Below are positions 44,465-56,770 of a stretch of DNA of 64,000 bases, piece after piece (position 1 is the first letter of the stretch; each line of letters begins with the position of its first letter). The notes beneath the pieces were generated by a model. The model did no database searches. It had not been told where the DNA came from and was given only the letters and a program-made list of their open reading frames with translations. The DNA comes from Rhynchonema sp. JSB1_4. Its lineage: Eukaryota; Nematoda; Chromadorea; Monhysterida; Xyalidae. The DNA lies in contig JASAMV010007238.1 of assembly GCA_030248065.1 (NCBI GenBank), positions 1-64,000 of the forward strand. Direction: 5' to 3'. A program made the position numbers and the translations under genes.

Positions 44465-44912
44465 GAGTACTGTGGCTGGGGGGGGGGGGGTGGGGGGGGC
44501 CCCCCCCCCCCCCCCAATGGTACCCTACCCGCCCCGGCCTGGTACGCTACCCCCCTACCCGCCCCGCTCTGGTACCCTACCCCCCTACCCGCCCCGCCCT
44601 GGTACCCTACCCGCCCCGATTTTTACCCCCAAAATGCCCATTTTTCGGTCAAAAATGCCCAAATTTCGACCGAAAACCCTAAAAAGCGCAAAAAATTTCG
44701 CGCTGCGCGCGATATATGTACTTTTTAGTACATAAAAACAGGCACGCGAAAAAACTTGTGTTCGCCCCTACCCGCCCCGAAACATCTTCCCCCCCCTCCC
44801 CCCCCCACCCGGATTTCCCCCCCCCAAGATCCCAGGTACACTACCCCCCTACCCGCCCCGGATTTTTCCACCTATGTACCCTACCCGCCCCGCAAAAGTA
44901 GCCACAGCACTG
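44465..44912. mobile_element. CAGTGCTGTGGCT element inserted in exon 5 of paralog A
   Basis: The right end AGCCACAGCACTG is perfect; the left end GAGTACTGTGGCT has two changes. Target duplication GCTGAGAA/GCTGAGAG (7 of 8). The body matches 32434-34022 without the nested insertion. It includes homopolymer G and C runs and CGCGCTGCGCGCGATATATG. Confidence 0.9.
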
Positions 44913-45174
44913 GCTGAGAGATGGCTGCTCGCATTTCGTCGACGACAAACTATGTCCGTACGCCGATAAACTTCGCGAAATCACCATCGATGATCCGGAG
45001 CAGCTCGGTTGGTATTGCCAGCACTGCTGGATGTTGTTGTTTGTTCTTGTTCAGCTATCATTTTGATTGTTGTGCATTTTTTTTACTTTTTCAACTGTGA
45101 ACTGATCAGCCAGCGTGCGAAAATATTTTTGTGACTGACTGCGTGAGAACGCCAACGTGACTTTGAAGACGACT

Positions 45175-45240
45175 GCGATTTCATGTCAGGGGGACATCGG
45201 GATTTAATGAACTCGGGGATTTAATGACGACTTTGTGACC
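45175..45240. repeat. Inverted copy of the end of paralog A's last exon
   Basis: TTTCATGTCAGGGGGACATC and the following GGGATTTAATGAACTCGGGG are the reverse complement of 47447-47506, which includes the stop codon of paralog A. One of the two is probably a dispersed repeat that supplied the other. Confidence 0.75.
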
Positions 45241-45704
45241 GACTGCGACCGAAAACTGCGATCCAAGACCACGGCAAAAGCCATCTGTCTGAACAATTAT
45301 GTGCGTTCGTCTTCAAGCTTGACACATTACATAGCGTTGGACAGGACAGCAACACGCATGAAACCTTCCCGAAACTGATGTGCGTGTACATACGCGCCGT
45401 TCCACTATGTTGTTGCCGCGCACAATATCACGTGATGTTTCACAGAACTATGCTGGTCGTCCACATGCCCTCCACGGCATCTGACCATGTTGGTTGTGCA
45501 AAGTGATCATACGGAGCCCAAACCGATGGAACCCTGGCTGCGTCCGCTGAACATGCAGGTTAACCCAGGTTTTTGGCTCAATTATATTTCGATTGGCTCA
45601 ATACTTGACAATGTCGCTTTTGGTCCAATGTGAGAAGTAAAGAGACTTGCAATCTATTGTCTGCTTCTCTAATTGTTTGTAACACAAGCGGGCAAATTTG
45701 GAGC

Positions 45705-46563
45705 GGTTTAGGTATAGTCTGTTGATTAAAGGCAATCCAGCCGCTGATGTCACCGCCGCGAAATCTACAGTATACCAGAGTCTGAGCCATTACACCGTTT
45801 TTCGACTTATACATGAAGCGATTTTTCTTTAGTTCAATGTTTCATGCTGTTTCATGCCACGCAGCTGAGTACTGTGTAAGCCGAATGGCTCTAAAGAGGT
45901 ACAATTTTATAACACAGGGAATTTTTCTTTGGGCCACAGTTTGAGATAGAGTTGCTCCACTAATTTCGACCAGCGTAAAAGATGTTCATTAGCTGTAGAG
46001 GAATAACTTTTACGCTGGTCAAAATTAGTGGAGCAACTCTGTCTCAAACTGTGACCCAAAGAAAAATTCTCTGTGTTATAAAATTGTACCTCTTTAGAGC
46101 CATTCGGCTTACACAGTACTCAGCTGCGTGGCATGAAGCAGCATGAAACATTGAACTAAAGAAAAATCGCTTCATGTATAAGTCGAAAAACGGTGTAATG
46201 GCTCAGACTCTGGTATACTGTAGATTTCGCGGTGGTGACATCATCGGCTGGATTGCCTATATATTTCGACATAGTGTATAAGCCCCATTCAACGATGTTT
46301 GGAGCGGGCTGGGTCGACGCCATTCTAAATGAATGTTTCAAGCATTGCTAACTCAGGCAAAAGACCGATTGAACATTGCTTGCCGCGTGGCGCAAAAACA
46401 CGTGGCCTGTCATCGCACAGCACCAACAATGTTCAAAGGCTCTGCGAATGAGTTGGCAATGCCTGAAACATTCATTTAGAATGGCGTCGACCCAGCCCGC
46501 TCCAAGAATCGGTGAATGGGGCTTATGCACTATGTCGAAATATAATCAACAGACTATAAACAC
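45705..46563. mobile_element. Compound palindrome in paralog A intron 6
   Basis: Outer arms TATAGTCTGTTGATT and AATCAACAGACTATA enclose two palindromes. The first, 45722-46255, has arms of about 265 bp that are almost identical and a loop of about 10 bp near 45995. The second, about 46262-46540, has shorter arms (GCGGGCTGGGTCGACGCCAT and its inverse). No coding potential. It resembles a foldback transposon. Confidence 0.85.
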
Positions 46564-48203
46564 AAATGTTTCAGCCTTGCCAACGCTGGCTGTTGGCATT
46601 CAACATTATATGCTTTCAGACCTCATCTACATTGACACAGCTGGATTTGCCGTTCAGTCTGGGTGAATGCGAATGGCTGTTCACCCAGTTGCAGCCAGCT
46701 GTGTTGTTGCGACTTCGGAAGTTGACATTGACCGCGCTCAATGAAACACGGCAGTTCAGCAAAGCGTTGATTCAAATCGTTGCACTGTACGCCGTTCTAT
46801 TCAATCTTCTGACATTTTGTGAACGCAGGATCTTTTTTTATTTCAAATGCGACCCATCTGAGCGCATTGAAGCCCGAAAATTCTAGATGTCCGTCGTTGA
46901 ACAACATCAGTGTTGTCTGGCGCAACAATGCAATCATGATGCCACTCTCGCAGTTGACCGCTGTGATTCGTTCATTGATGGACGGGGATGGTGGGTTTGA
47001 TTGCTTATCTCACGGAGCGGGCTTATTCGGGATTCACTTTAGATTTGAGATGACAAGACAATTGTTTCCTAAGTAAGCTCCCGCCTATTCAAACCATGTT
47101 TATCCACATTAGTTGCATTTCCGTCGCATTGACAGGACTTCACATCGCATTTTTCAGACCCCCGCCAACCCCGTAGAGGCGATATATCCCTGCGTCTCCA
47201 AGGCGACTGCAGCATCGCGCCTGACAATTCGGTCGGGTTTCCCTGTCATCATTCCGTGCCAAACGCCGAGTACGCCAAAGCACTCGGTTGCGAATTTGGC
47301 AGTGCGTTTGACTACAACAGTATTTTCGGCGGCAAAAGTACGCCCAACAGAAGATGTTTCATTGTTGGGCAGCAGAAATTTGTGATCAGTGTGTATTTTG
47401 TCTGCCGTTGTCCGTCTTGGAACTTACACCGTGCATCACAGGCGTTCATTAAATCCCCGAGTTCATTAAATCCCGATGTCCCCCTGACATGAAATCACCT
47501 TCATATGCCGCGTAGTTGCATGCCAGTCGACTTTGGGTTGTTCCTGCTTGCTGAAAGTGACCAATGGAGGGCATGTACTCTGAATCGGCCATCACGAATC
47601 ACCATCGGCAGCATCCGGGCAAAATAAAAGTATTTGTCCACTTCTGATCTCCCCCGATGCCGCCGAGGCGATTCGTGATATAGCCGATTCGATGTATATG
47701 ATCTCCATTTGTCAGATATGGCAAGCCGCAACGGCTCTTCGTCGATTGGCATGCAACTGTATTTTGTATCCCTCACATTCCCATCAGGGGACATCGAGCC
47801 TGACTCGCTGGAGTTATGGAAAGCTTATTGACTGACGCCTGTGATTTTGATGCGTGTGGCACCTAAATTTGTTCGAAAAACTCTAAAATGTATATAATAA
47901 AATATATATAATAATAGTCCAATTGTGTGATCCATGATGTGATGAATCTGATGATGCGTGCTTTTGGTCAAACTATTCCTATCTTGTTTCTGCATTTTCT
48001 TTCACTCACAAAAATGAAATTTGGTTCATTTCGCTTTGCGTTCCTGTTTGAAGCTCGAAGTTTGGTTTGGTTGGTCGGAAACCAGTGCATTTCCTGTCTG
48101 GAGTCACTAGCAAAAAATTAGGGATTCAAAAACTTACTGCCTGCGTTATGTGCATCCGAAGATGCAATTCGATTGTTTTCAGGCGTGGTTTTCGTCGTCC
48201 ACA

Positions 48204-51200
48204 ATGGGCCAGAAGCAAGCAAGTCCGCAAAAGAAGCCCCTGGCTGATTTTCGTCAACCGATCGAAATCTTGCCGCAAGTGGGTATTTTCCAAAAAAAGA
48301 TTGGCTTGCCATTTCTTGGGGCGCCCTTAGTCATGGTGGAAAATGGAAATGAAACAATATTCTACTGTGTCCAAGTTTTCCATTTTCCAACATGACTTGG
48401 AGCATACTGGAAAATGGAAATGAAACGCAAACGTTTTCTGTGCACTGACCATCAGCTGCCGAGAATTGAGCGGAACAGAAAATGGTTTTGTCTCGTGTCG
48501 AAACATGGCTGCTGCAGAAAATGCTTTGTTCCATTTTCCACTATGACCAGGGGCGCCCTCGCAACTTTTGGCGTTTTGGTCCATCTTAAACCAATTTTTT
48601 TGCCGCACAAATTCGTTTTTCACGTGGTATTTCTTCTCCAGGACGCCACACAACCAGTCCATCTTTCCTTGCTGCCCGGTAATCTGCTCGCTGAGCTGGT
48701 GTTTTCGGATTATATTCGGAAGTGTGACGATCGAATGCGTCTGCTGCTGGTGTGCAGAGAATTCTACAGGTGGGCCTTTTAAAATGAATATTTTTGTTGA
48801 TGAACCCCTTTTGAGACCAAGCGTTTCATTCATCGACCCGTGCATGATGACAACGCACCCTTGTTATTGGGCCCATTCGTCATGCACTTGAGCGAGAACC
48901 GGTTTTTTTCTTTTCGGAAAAGATTAAGAACCGTAGTGTATAAGGAAAGGGGAACCCGAACTACACTACTTTCAACTCCTGTTGACGCCACTGTGGACAC
49001 TGGCATTGTAAAAACGTGTTTTAACACTTATCATGACCACATGATCAAAACACAACATTTTCACATGTCGATTAAAGTCGGTCTCAGAAAAAAATTATTT
49101 CTCCCAGTTTTGCAGAAAAACACATCAGCGGCTGGGGTTTTTCCACCTCAAAAAATAACCAGCGAAAAAAACAAAAACCTTTTCTCTTCTTTTTTCTTGC
49201 AGACAAATGCACCTGCACTGCGTCTGGCGTCACATCAAAGTGCTGAAGTTACGCGAGTGCGGCCCGCTGCTACAGTTTGGCAACGCGAATGAGCCAGATC
49301 ACATCATATTGTCGATGTGCACGGCGCGCAAAGCGTTGAGCGCCTGGGACAAGCTACGCAGTCGCAGCAGCAGGTCGCAACCGTACACCGATGATCAAGT
49401 CCGATTCGGCGCACTGCGAGTGCTGTCAGTGTGCACGCAGGTGGCCAGGATCTTTTTGTGAATCATGGGGCGATAGCAAACTTGGTGATCAGATCAGACC
49501 CGGTGTTGTCTTGGTCGTGTGACTTTTAGAAATTGATGATATTCAGGAATTTAGTTATTAGCCACTAATTGCGAACAGCGTAAAAGATGTTCCCCGACCA
49601 AAAATGAATAACTTTTAAGCTGAACAAAATTGGTGCGTCCAGTAAAGTTCTTAACGTACCTAATTTGCGCAAGAATCACGCGTGCGAGTGAGCAAGGCCA
49701 GTCACACCCAATCCGATCACGTTTCATATCGCTCATAATCTCGCCAAATGAATGGTTTTCTGGCCACGCAAGTCAAATTTGTAGATAGGCTTTAAGCTAA
49801 AAATACCTGTGCCAGCAAAGTACCCTAGTTTACCATGTATAGCACCCAGGGTCGATCTGAGACCGTCTTCTGCTTAAAATGTGCGAAAATGACTCGTTTA
49901 TATCCGCTTTGGTGGCGAAAATCTCTGCTTTGTTGATTGATTTTTCGAACACTGCCGTAAATAGAGCCCCGGGTGCTCTATTCGGGGCCGTCTCACGTTC
50001 AGTAAACAGGAAATATATATATGTTATTGGAAAACTCCGGTCCAAACATGTTCCTGGCCGAACAAACGTTCAGATTCATACGTTGGTGATTAACACGTGG
50101 TCGGCTTCTACTGATTGTATCACTGCCCACGGATATAACTCGGTCGTACTGAATTGGTTGGAAACCGCTCCACCGCCTCGCCTCCGACATCTGAGTGTAA
50201 TCATGATATCAGGTTGGTCGGTTCTCATTTTGGCTTTTTTTCATTGCCCACGCTTCTGCTTGATCGCTCCGAGCCGATTGAACCAAGGATTTTGCTGCTA
50301 CTCTCAAACAACAGCTGAGAATGCGGTTGAGAACGTTTGTTTTTGTTCTTGCTTGATCTATCGTGTTGGTTGGCCCTGGGTGGCTGGCAGTCTTTGTGAC
50401 TTCCGCCAGCTGGTCCACTATAGACTGCGCGCAGCTCGCGGATTACACACGAAAGTGCATGAAAAAAGTTTCCACGGCTGAGAATTTCGATTCAGGCCCT
50501 GGGGTTATACTGGCAGGCGGAAAAAAAACCGGTTTTTTTCCGGAAAAAAAACCGAAAAAAAACCGTTTTTTTTCCGAGACCTGAATACTTTTCCATTTAT
50601 TTTTCCGTGGGTCCCTTTTCGGTTTTTGATCGGAAAAATATCGGTATTTTATTCCAATTTTTCCAAAAAATTGTAATGCAAAACTGATGAGTTTTTCGAT
50701 TTCAGTGAAAAATTGGCTCGAGCACAAAAATTAACAGGCCCAAAATGGGCCAAAAAGCGTGTAAACCTGGTGTTTTCGACTGACTTCAACACTCTTCAAG
50801 GGCACTCTCGTCACTTCGAACAAATTTTGCACTGAAATCGTTATATTTTTCGAAATTACGTTCTTAAGTACTGGAAAAGTATTTGGAAAAAAAACGGTTT
50901 TTTTCGGAAAAAAACCGTTTTTTTTTCACGAAAAATAAAAAACGGTTCTTTATGACAGTATACCTGGGGGGGGCAATTTGCGTCCGTTTTGAGTTCCTGA
51001 AACACAAAAAATTATTCCAAATAAGCCCTCGTCGGGCAGAGGGGCGGAAAAAATTTTTGTCTCAGATAAGTACCCTGGGAGCTGATTCGGAAACACACCC
51101 GTACAAAAATTATTTTTTTAAAATTGCAGCGTCACTTCACCATCCTTGTTTCCGCACTCTGCGTGCGATGTTGGACATAACCAGCGCCCGGATTGCGACC

Positions 51201-54200
51201 GTTGACCTGACCATCAGCCAGTCTTCGGTGCTCGCAATTGACCTGCTGACGCCGCATGCGCATAAATTTCGAAACGTCAACGTTGATTATGTTGTTATGC
51301 TCGGTTAGTTCTTTTTTTGGCGGTTAGATCACCCCGGCCGGTTATGCACGTGCAGCAAAGTCGGTTGTGGTAATAAATGTAGCGATTTCATTGTTTCGAC
51401 CGGCGTAAAGGTCGTTCTCGTGTGAACAACTTTTACGGAGATCGAAATCACCGAAACAACAAAATCTCCCGATTTGACGCCACCCACTTTGCTGCCAGAC
51501 CCACACCCGCCCGGCCAGGTACTACCTCGCAAGATTGCCAGCAAAATGCATATTGGCCCAGGCAGCGGTGTCGTTGAGAAATCGAAATTTTCCCATACCC
51601 AGCCCAATTTTCGGGAAATTTCCCATACATACCCCCAAAAATAAAAATTTCCCATACCAGCGGGAGGGTTTCTCCAAAAACTCAAAAAATTTCCCATACC
51701 CGAGGGTGGGGGTTTTGAAAAAAAAATGACCCCAAAAATCTTCTAAAAGTGCCAAAATTGGTCTAAATAGTGCAGAATAGTACAGAATTTTCTTGCGGCA
51801 AAAAGCGATTTCTGACATTTTTTGACGAAAATGGCCAATTATGGTACTTCTCGGGGTCAAAAAGTCCTTTCTTAGGGGTGCTTGTTCCAAAAGTGAAAAA
51901 TTTCCCATAGCCCATACCCCCGGCCGATTTCCCATACCCCATACCAGGGGGTAACCCCCCCCAACCACACCACTGGGCCCAGGTGTGCACGGAAGAACGA
52001 ATGCTAGACAAGACCGGGTCGGAACTGGGAACTTGCGGAAGTGAGAAATGATTACAAACTGAGTAATAAATAACGAAGCCACACCAAACAAAAGAAACAC
52101 AAAGTGCCAAGGAGAGAGAACTGACAGCTCACGCAAGAGCTGTTAACAGAGAAAACTGAAAAATCGTGCAATAGTGCTCGTTTGCGTCAAACGGCAACGC
52201 CTGGTTCAGAGGCATGCAACAATCAATCGGTCCCTGTGGTCAACAGTCCAGAACAGATAGTCCATTGACCGCTACTTCCGTGTGCCATCTATTTAGCTTC
52301 AAATAATCACCGGTGTTTTGCCGACACCCCCGAGATTGCCCTATTCCAACGTCCTAGGTCCCACGATAACTGATGTGCTTTAAAAACAGGGCGCTATTAT
52401 AACATGCTTGTGCCGCTAGCATTGTATTTATCGTTATGTTTCACAGCTTCATCCATCGAATCACCAAACCCTCCACGCCATCTAACCAGTTTGGCTGTGC
52501 GCAACGTTTGTGGGGAATTAACGGACTTTCTCCCGCCACTCAACTTGCAGGTGGGCACGGACGCAAATCTGCGATGGGTTTTTCATAGCCAGACACGTAT
52601 GGAAACATTTTGTTGTAACCGATCACATAAAGGGCAGGTCAGTCGGGCGATTATTCGCAATTAGACTTTATGTTGAATGGCTGTTGAATATGCTGCAGCT
52701 AATACACGCATAATGCGCTTTACGGATCAGGCAACGCGTTTGAAAAGTTTCTCCCGAAAGTATCGTCGGAGCATATGTTATTGATCATATACGTTCAGAC
52801 GTCATCCACCCTGACACATCTGCATCTGCCGTTCGGTGTGGGCGAGTGCGCGTTTGTGTTCAGTCAAGTGCAGCCAGCGGCGTTGGTGCGTCTTCGGAAG
52901 TTGACGTTGATTTCGTTCGACGCTGATGGCGAAACGCGACAGTTCACCGCGGCGTTCGCCGCCGTTGCATCAGCGTGAGTGTTGTGGTCCTCGGATAATT
53001 TAGGTGCTGCTTTAAAGCGGGTGTCTAACGTACCCGAACACGGTGACGTTGGACACATTTGTACCTACAGGCACTATTTTTAGTCAGAAAATAATGAGTT
53101 CTTCCGTCTGCTCAAAACTACCAGATGCGTTCCCGGACGTCCGGAACTGATTACAGTGCTGTATTTGTTTTCTTTTTTTATTTCTAAATGTCCAGTTCTG
53201 ACTGAAATTGTTTTGATTTCAGTTGTCCATCCTTAAACGATATCGAGATCGGATGGTGCAATTATGCGATAATGATGCAGCTGTCACGATTGGCCGTGGC
53301 TATTCGCTCATTGGTGGATAGTGATGGTTCGTTAAAAACTACAAGGGTATATCCTTTCACATTTGGAGAAAAAATAATGGCACACTTCTGATGGAAATGT
53401 GTGTGTTTGTGTCGCCAATTGTTTCCAGGGTTGGGCAAAAAAAACGACGGCGTTTTTTCTTAAAAAAAACGACGTTTTTTTTTAAAAAACGCCTGGGTCG
53501 TTTTTCGTTTTTTTTAAATCCTGAATTTCCTTGATTTTCCCTGATTTTTTCAAGGAAAGTACCCTGATTTTCAAGGAAAATCAATTTTTTTGTCCCATTT
53601 TTTTCAAAAAATTTTCGACCAATTTTTACTTTGTCGAGATACGTCGATATACGGAGTTTGACTTTCAGTGATGACCCCGGCCAAAGTTGGTCCCATGATG
53701 CGGGTCTGATATGGGATCTTAACAACTCGCTAGAAATGGGATGAAACCCGTTTATTTTGCCTCAGAACACATAGAATTACTTCATTTAACCACGTTTTCT
53801 TCCCAACATGAGCGTTTTCCAATTTTTTGGGGGGCATATTTTGGTCATCTGGGCGTTTTAAAAAAAACGTTTTTTTTTAAAAAACGTTTTTTTAAAAAAA
53901 ACGATTTTTTGGAAAAAAACGTTTTTTGCCCAACCCTGATTGTTTCTTCATGTGAAAAGGACAAAATGTATTTAAAGGCGCCCGGACTGGAGGAACGAAC
54001 GTTTCTGCTAATAATTGCGGAATCCTTGGTAAACAGATCAACAACAACAGCTTTAGTTAGTCGCCAGTCGCACCCACAATGAATTCGGTTGACAAGCGCT
54101 CTTACGGCTGAATCAAAATGACCGTTCCTCCACTTCCAATGTGCAGAAGTCGGTGGAGGAACGAGCATATTGAGCAGACCACGTATTTTAATTTTTCGGT

Positions 54201-54746
54201 TTTTCATAAACTGATACCGGAACAACAAGTTGATAAAATATGAACAAGCCCTCGAGCGGAATCCACTTCAGGTGGCAGTAGCGATTTCGTCCTCAACCAG
54301 TTCTTTCTGTTCTTTACCAGCTTTACTGATGTGTTTTTCAACAATTGGACCTGGCCTTCCATGGTTACCAATGTATCTGACCTGATTTCGCACGTCAGTT
54401 TTTGTTGCACGGCAGCAACCAATCGGTTTCTAACACTATTATTCCAGACCCCACCATGCTGAAACGTGGTGATGTCACCCTGAATTTGCAAGGCGACTCC
54501 ATCATTGCTCCTGATGATTCCAAAGTCAATTGTCCGTGTCACCATTCCGTTCCGAACTCCGCGTACGCCAAAGCACTCAGTTCTCAATTTGGCCGCGCGT
54601 TTGATCATGACAGTATCCGTGAAAGTACGCCAAAACTGCGAAGTTTTCTGATCGGCAAACAGAAGTTCGTGCTCAAAGTGCACTGTAATTGCAGCTGTGG
54701 CGAGCCACAATCGGAGAGTGGCTCTTCGGATGCGTCAGAGCTTTAG
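48204..54746 (+). CDS. F-box-like leucine-rich protein, paralog B (intact)
   Basis: Nine exons: 48204-48278, 48642-48769, 49203-49440, 50074-50212, 51130-51303, 52447-52550, 52799-52974, 53223-53326 and 54448-54746; phases join, 478 aa. Start MGQKQ is shared by all three paralogs. Residues about 26-68 hold an F-box-like motif, LLPGNLLAELVFSD and LLLVCREFYR, which in known proteins binds Skp1 in SCF ubiquitin ligases. The rest shows irregular leucine-rich segments (HIKVLKLRECG, LRVLSVC, PRLRHLSVI, LTSLAVRNVCG, LVRLRKLTLISF), suggesting a substrate-binding LRR domain. The last exon has PCHHSVPNSAYAKALSSQFG, conserved in A, and a Cys-rich CNCSCG. I do not recognise the family; the F-box call rests on motif resemblance. 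Its introns carry at least four mobile elements, yet no exon is damaged. Confidence 0.75.
48327..48550. mobile_element. TTAGTCATGGTGGAAAATGG element in paralog B intron 2
   Basis: Ends TTAGTCATGGTGGAAAATGG and CCATTTTCCACTATGACCAG are imperfect inverses, flanked by the 8-bp duplication GGGCGCCC (48319-48326 and 48551-48558). GGAAAATGGAAATGAAAC is repeated inside. Confidence 0.85.
50506..50962. mobile_element. TATACTGGCAGGCGG element in paralog B intron 4
   Basis: Starts TATACTGGCAGGCGG, ends TTCTTTATGACAGTATA; target duplication CCTGGGGT/CCTGGGGG (7 of 8). Same family as 17857-18347. Confidence 0.85.
51563..51975. mobile_element. CAGTGGTGTCGTTG-family element in paralog B intron 5
   Basis: Ends CAGCGGTGTCGTTGAG and CCAACCACACCACTG; target duplication GGCCCAGG at 51555-51562 and 51976-51983. 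The body has CCCATACC-rich repeats. Confidence 0.9.
53426..53938. mobile_element. CAGGGTTGGGCAAAA element in paralog B intron 8
   Basis: Ends CAGGGTTGGGCAAAAAA and TTTTTTGCCCAACCCTG; target duplication ATTGTTTC (53418-53425 and 53939-53946). Interior A/T tracts with ACGTTTTTTT repeats. No coding potential. Confidence 0.9.
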
Positions 54747-55409
54747 GTATCTGAGACTCCTAATATGTTGGCTGGCATCGAAAATAATTATGGCTGTTGT
54801 AATCAGAATGATCACCACGTGACCGTGTTTTAAAATTTGTTGTTCAAATTTCTTCACTTTTTATTGTTCTTTTCAACATTTTACACCTGACCTAATTTAC
54901 GCATTGGGACACTTTGCATGCTTTTGAACTGTTGAATACCGATGGTGTCCAATCGGTTGTGAATGTGATATAACTTGCACCTCATTTGATCATTGTTTTC
55001 TTCATTATCGAGTTCATTCAAAAGGCTTTGTGCATTTGTGAGTTTATCGCTACTTTTATTTCAACTCACTTTCACTCAATGGCTGTGATATTGTGGTTGC
55101 CTTTTTTTTAAAGATTCTGGTCAAAATAGTGTGATACTTTGTGCGAATATGTATTTCTAATTTCAATAAAATGTCACTGTGTTTGTTGAAGTCTAATTTT
55201 CATTGACAACTTGGTTCGATTGGTAACCAGTGAGCGTGCACGAAGCGCTGCCACTGCCGAAATCGTCTTTGACCCTTATCTCAGGCTCAATTGGACATTA
55301 TGTGATCTTTGTGCCTTATTTCAGGACCACTGTTTCCTAGTCCTTACCTGCGTTCGAGTCAGACGAACAACATTGGAGATTGATTTTCGGAAATTATTTT
55401 TTGATCATC
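54747..55409. other. Paralog B 3' flank, no gene seen
   Basis: TTTCAATAAAATGTC at about 55162 is a likely polyadenylation signal about 415 bases after the stop. No exon recognised. Confidence 0.5.
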
Positions 55410-55417
55410 TCTCACGG

Positions 55418-55832
55418 CAGTGGTGTCGTTGAGAAATCGAAATTTTCCCATACCCAGCCCAATTTTCGGGAAATTTCCCATACATACCCCCAAAAATCAA
55501 AAATTTCCCATACCAGGGGGGGGGTTTTCCAAAAACTCAAAAATTTCCCATACCCGAGGGTGGGGGTTTTGAAAAAAATGACCCCAAAAATCTTCTAAAA
55601 GTGCCAAAATTGGTCTAAAAAGTGCTTAAAACAGAGTTTTCTTGCGGTAGTAAGCGATTTTTGACATTTTTGGACGAAAAATGGCCAATTTTGGTACTTC
55701 TCGGGGTCAAAAAGTCATTTCTTAGGGGTGCTTGTTCCAAAAGTGAAAAATTTCCCATACCCCATACCCCCGGCCGATTTCCCATACCCCATACCAGGGG
55801 GTAACCCCCCCCCCCCCCCAACGACACCACTG
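55418..55832. mobile_element. CAGTGGTGTCGTTG-family element, intergenic
   Basis: The best-preserved member: ends CAGTGGTGTCGTTGAG and CAACGACACCACTG, target duplication TCTCACGG at 55410-55417 and 55833-55840. Confidence 0.95.
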
Positions 55833-55871
55833 TCTCACGGTAGGAATAGAATTTCCTTATTATGCGAGTCA

Positions 55872-56090
55872 AAGGGTGGAATTTTCGAAACGGTGTAAAG
55901 GTCAGTTGGGCGTAATGGTCGGTCGAAACCTCGGTCGGCGTAGCTCGGTGTAAACGTGAAACATTGCCTGTTATTAACGTGGAATGTTTTAAGTTTACAG
56001 CGAGGTCTATCACACTGAGCTGTCGACCGAGGTTTCCACCGACCTTTACACCCAACTGACCTTTACACCGTTTCGAAAATATCACCCAAA
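55872..56090. mobile_element. Palindrome, GGTGNAATTTTCGAAACGG type
   Basis: Left arm ATTTTCGAAACGGTGTAAAG is mirrored by CTTTACACCGTTTCGAAAAT; inner arms include GTCGGTCGAAACCTCGGTCG. The loop has GTGAAACATTGCCTG. Confidence 0.75.
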
Positions 56091-56114
56091 GGAAGCCGTG
56101 TCAACGTAAGCCAA

Positions 56115-56290
56115 CTCATAGCTGAGGTCGAAATTCCACGACTCTCCTTGAAAATGCAAAGCACGAGAAATCACACGTGACATGCACGCCGCCAACGTCA
56201 CCAGAAGCCTGAAACATTGTTTCGTGCGCTGACTTCTTACGTGGCGTGTGACGTGTGATTTCTTTTGCATTTTCAGGGTGAATCGCACAA
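56115..56290. repeat. Imperfect inverted repeat around GAAATCACACGTGACATGC
   Basis: GAGGTCGAAATT..., TTGAAAATGCAAA and GAAATCACACGTGACATGC at 56121-56184 are mirrored around 56228-56300. The centre has CCTGAAACATTGTTTC. Confidence 0.6.
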
Positions 56291-56312
56291 TTTCGACCTT
56301 AAAGGTTGTCAC

Positions 56313-56600
56313 TCAGCCTACCGGAGGTTGTCACTCAGCCCCCGAATACCGTAACCCACCGTAATTTTGATCTGCAAGGATCGTGTCGAGACCATTTTGT
56401 TTTTATCTATGTTTCGCGTGTTAGAGCCAACACCAACCAACACTTCGAAGTTTTGGTGATCGACGCGCATGATGACAATTTCCAGCTTGCTGCCGCTAAT
56501 ACACGTGTCGATAAGCAGCGATCAGCATGGGTCTCGCAACGATCTTCCTTGCAGTGGATTACGGTATTAGGGGGCTGAGTGACAACCTCCGGTAGACTGC
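56313..56600. mobile_element. Inverted-repeat element ending GGAGGTTGTCACTCAGCCCC
   Basis: CCGGAGGTTGTCACTCAGCC at about 56320 is mirrored by GGCTGAGTGACAACCTCCGG at about 56574. ACCGTAA-type bases adjoin both arms. The interior, about 200 bp, is non-coding. Confidence 0.7.
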
Positions 56601-56770
56601 CTTTAGCTAGGAGCAACTGGATCTCGCATTGAGTGGGTGTTTGGGCCAAAATAAAAAGGAAAGACCATAGGTGATGTCCTTCAGTTTCTCCCCCATGCAA
56701 CATCTGCTTGGTGCGAATTTTTAGCTTTTCCATTTTAGTTGAAAATCTTGGGTCATTATGAAGCAAGACT

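Larger units (their letters stand above)
42811..47492 (+). pseudogene. F-box-like leucine-rich protein, paralog A, exon 5 disrupted
   Basis: Nine exons: 42811-42885, 42977-43104, 43477-43720, 43827-43962, 44378-45007 (with insertion), 45446-45558, 46620-46786, 46887-46990 and 47158-47492. The structure and phases equal those of paralog B. Exon 2 has an F-box-like core, MLPGNLLAELVLSD and MLVCKEFHR. Later exons have leucine-rich segments such as RLRHLRIID and LRKLTLTAL. The last exon has PCHHSVPNAEYAKALG. Exon 5 contains a 448-bp mobile element at 44465-44912 plus an 8-bp duplication; without those 456 bases it is 174 bp, exactly the length in B and C. The insertion preserves frame but introduces a stop near 44680, so the protein should be truncated unless the element is spliced out. 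All other exons are open, pointing to a recent insertion. Without the insert it would be 491 aa. Confidence 0.8.
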
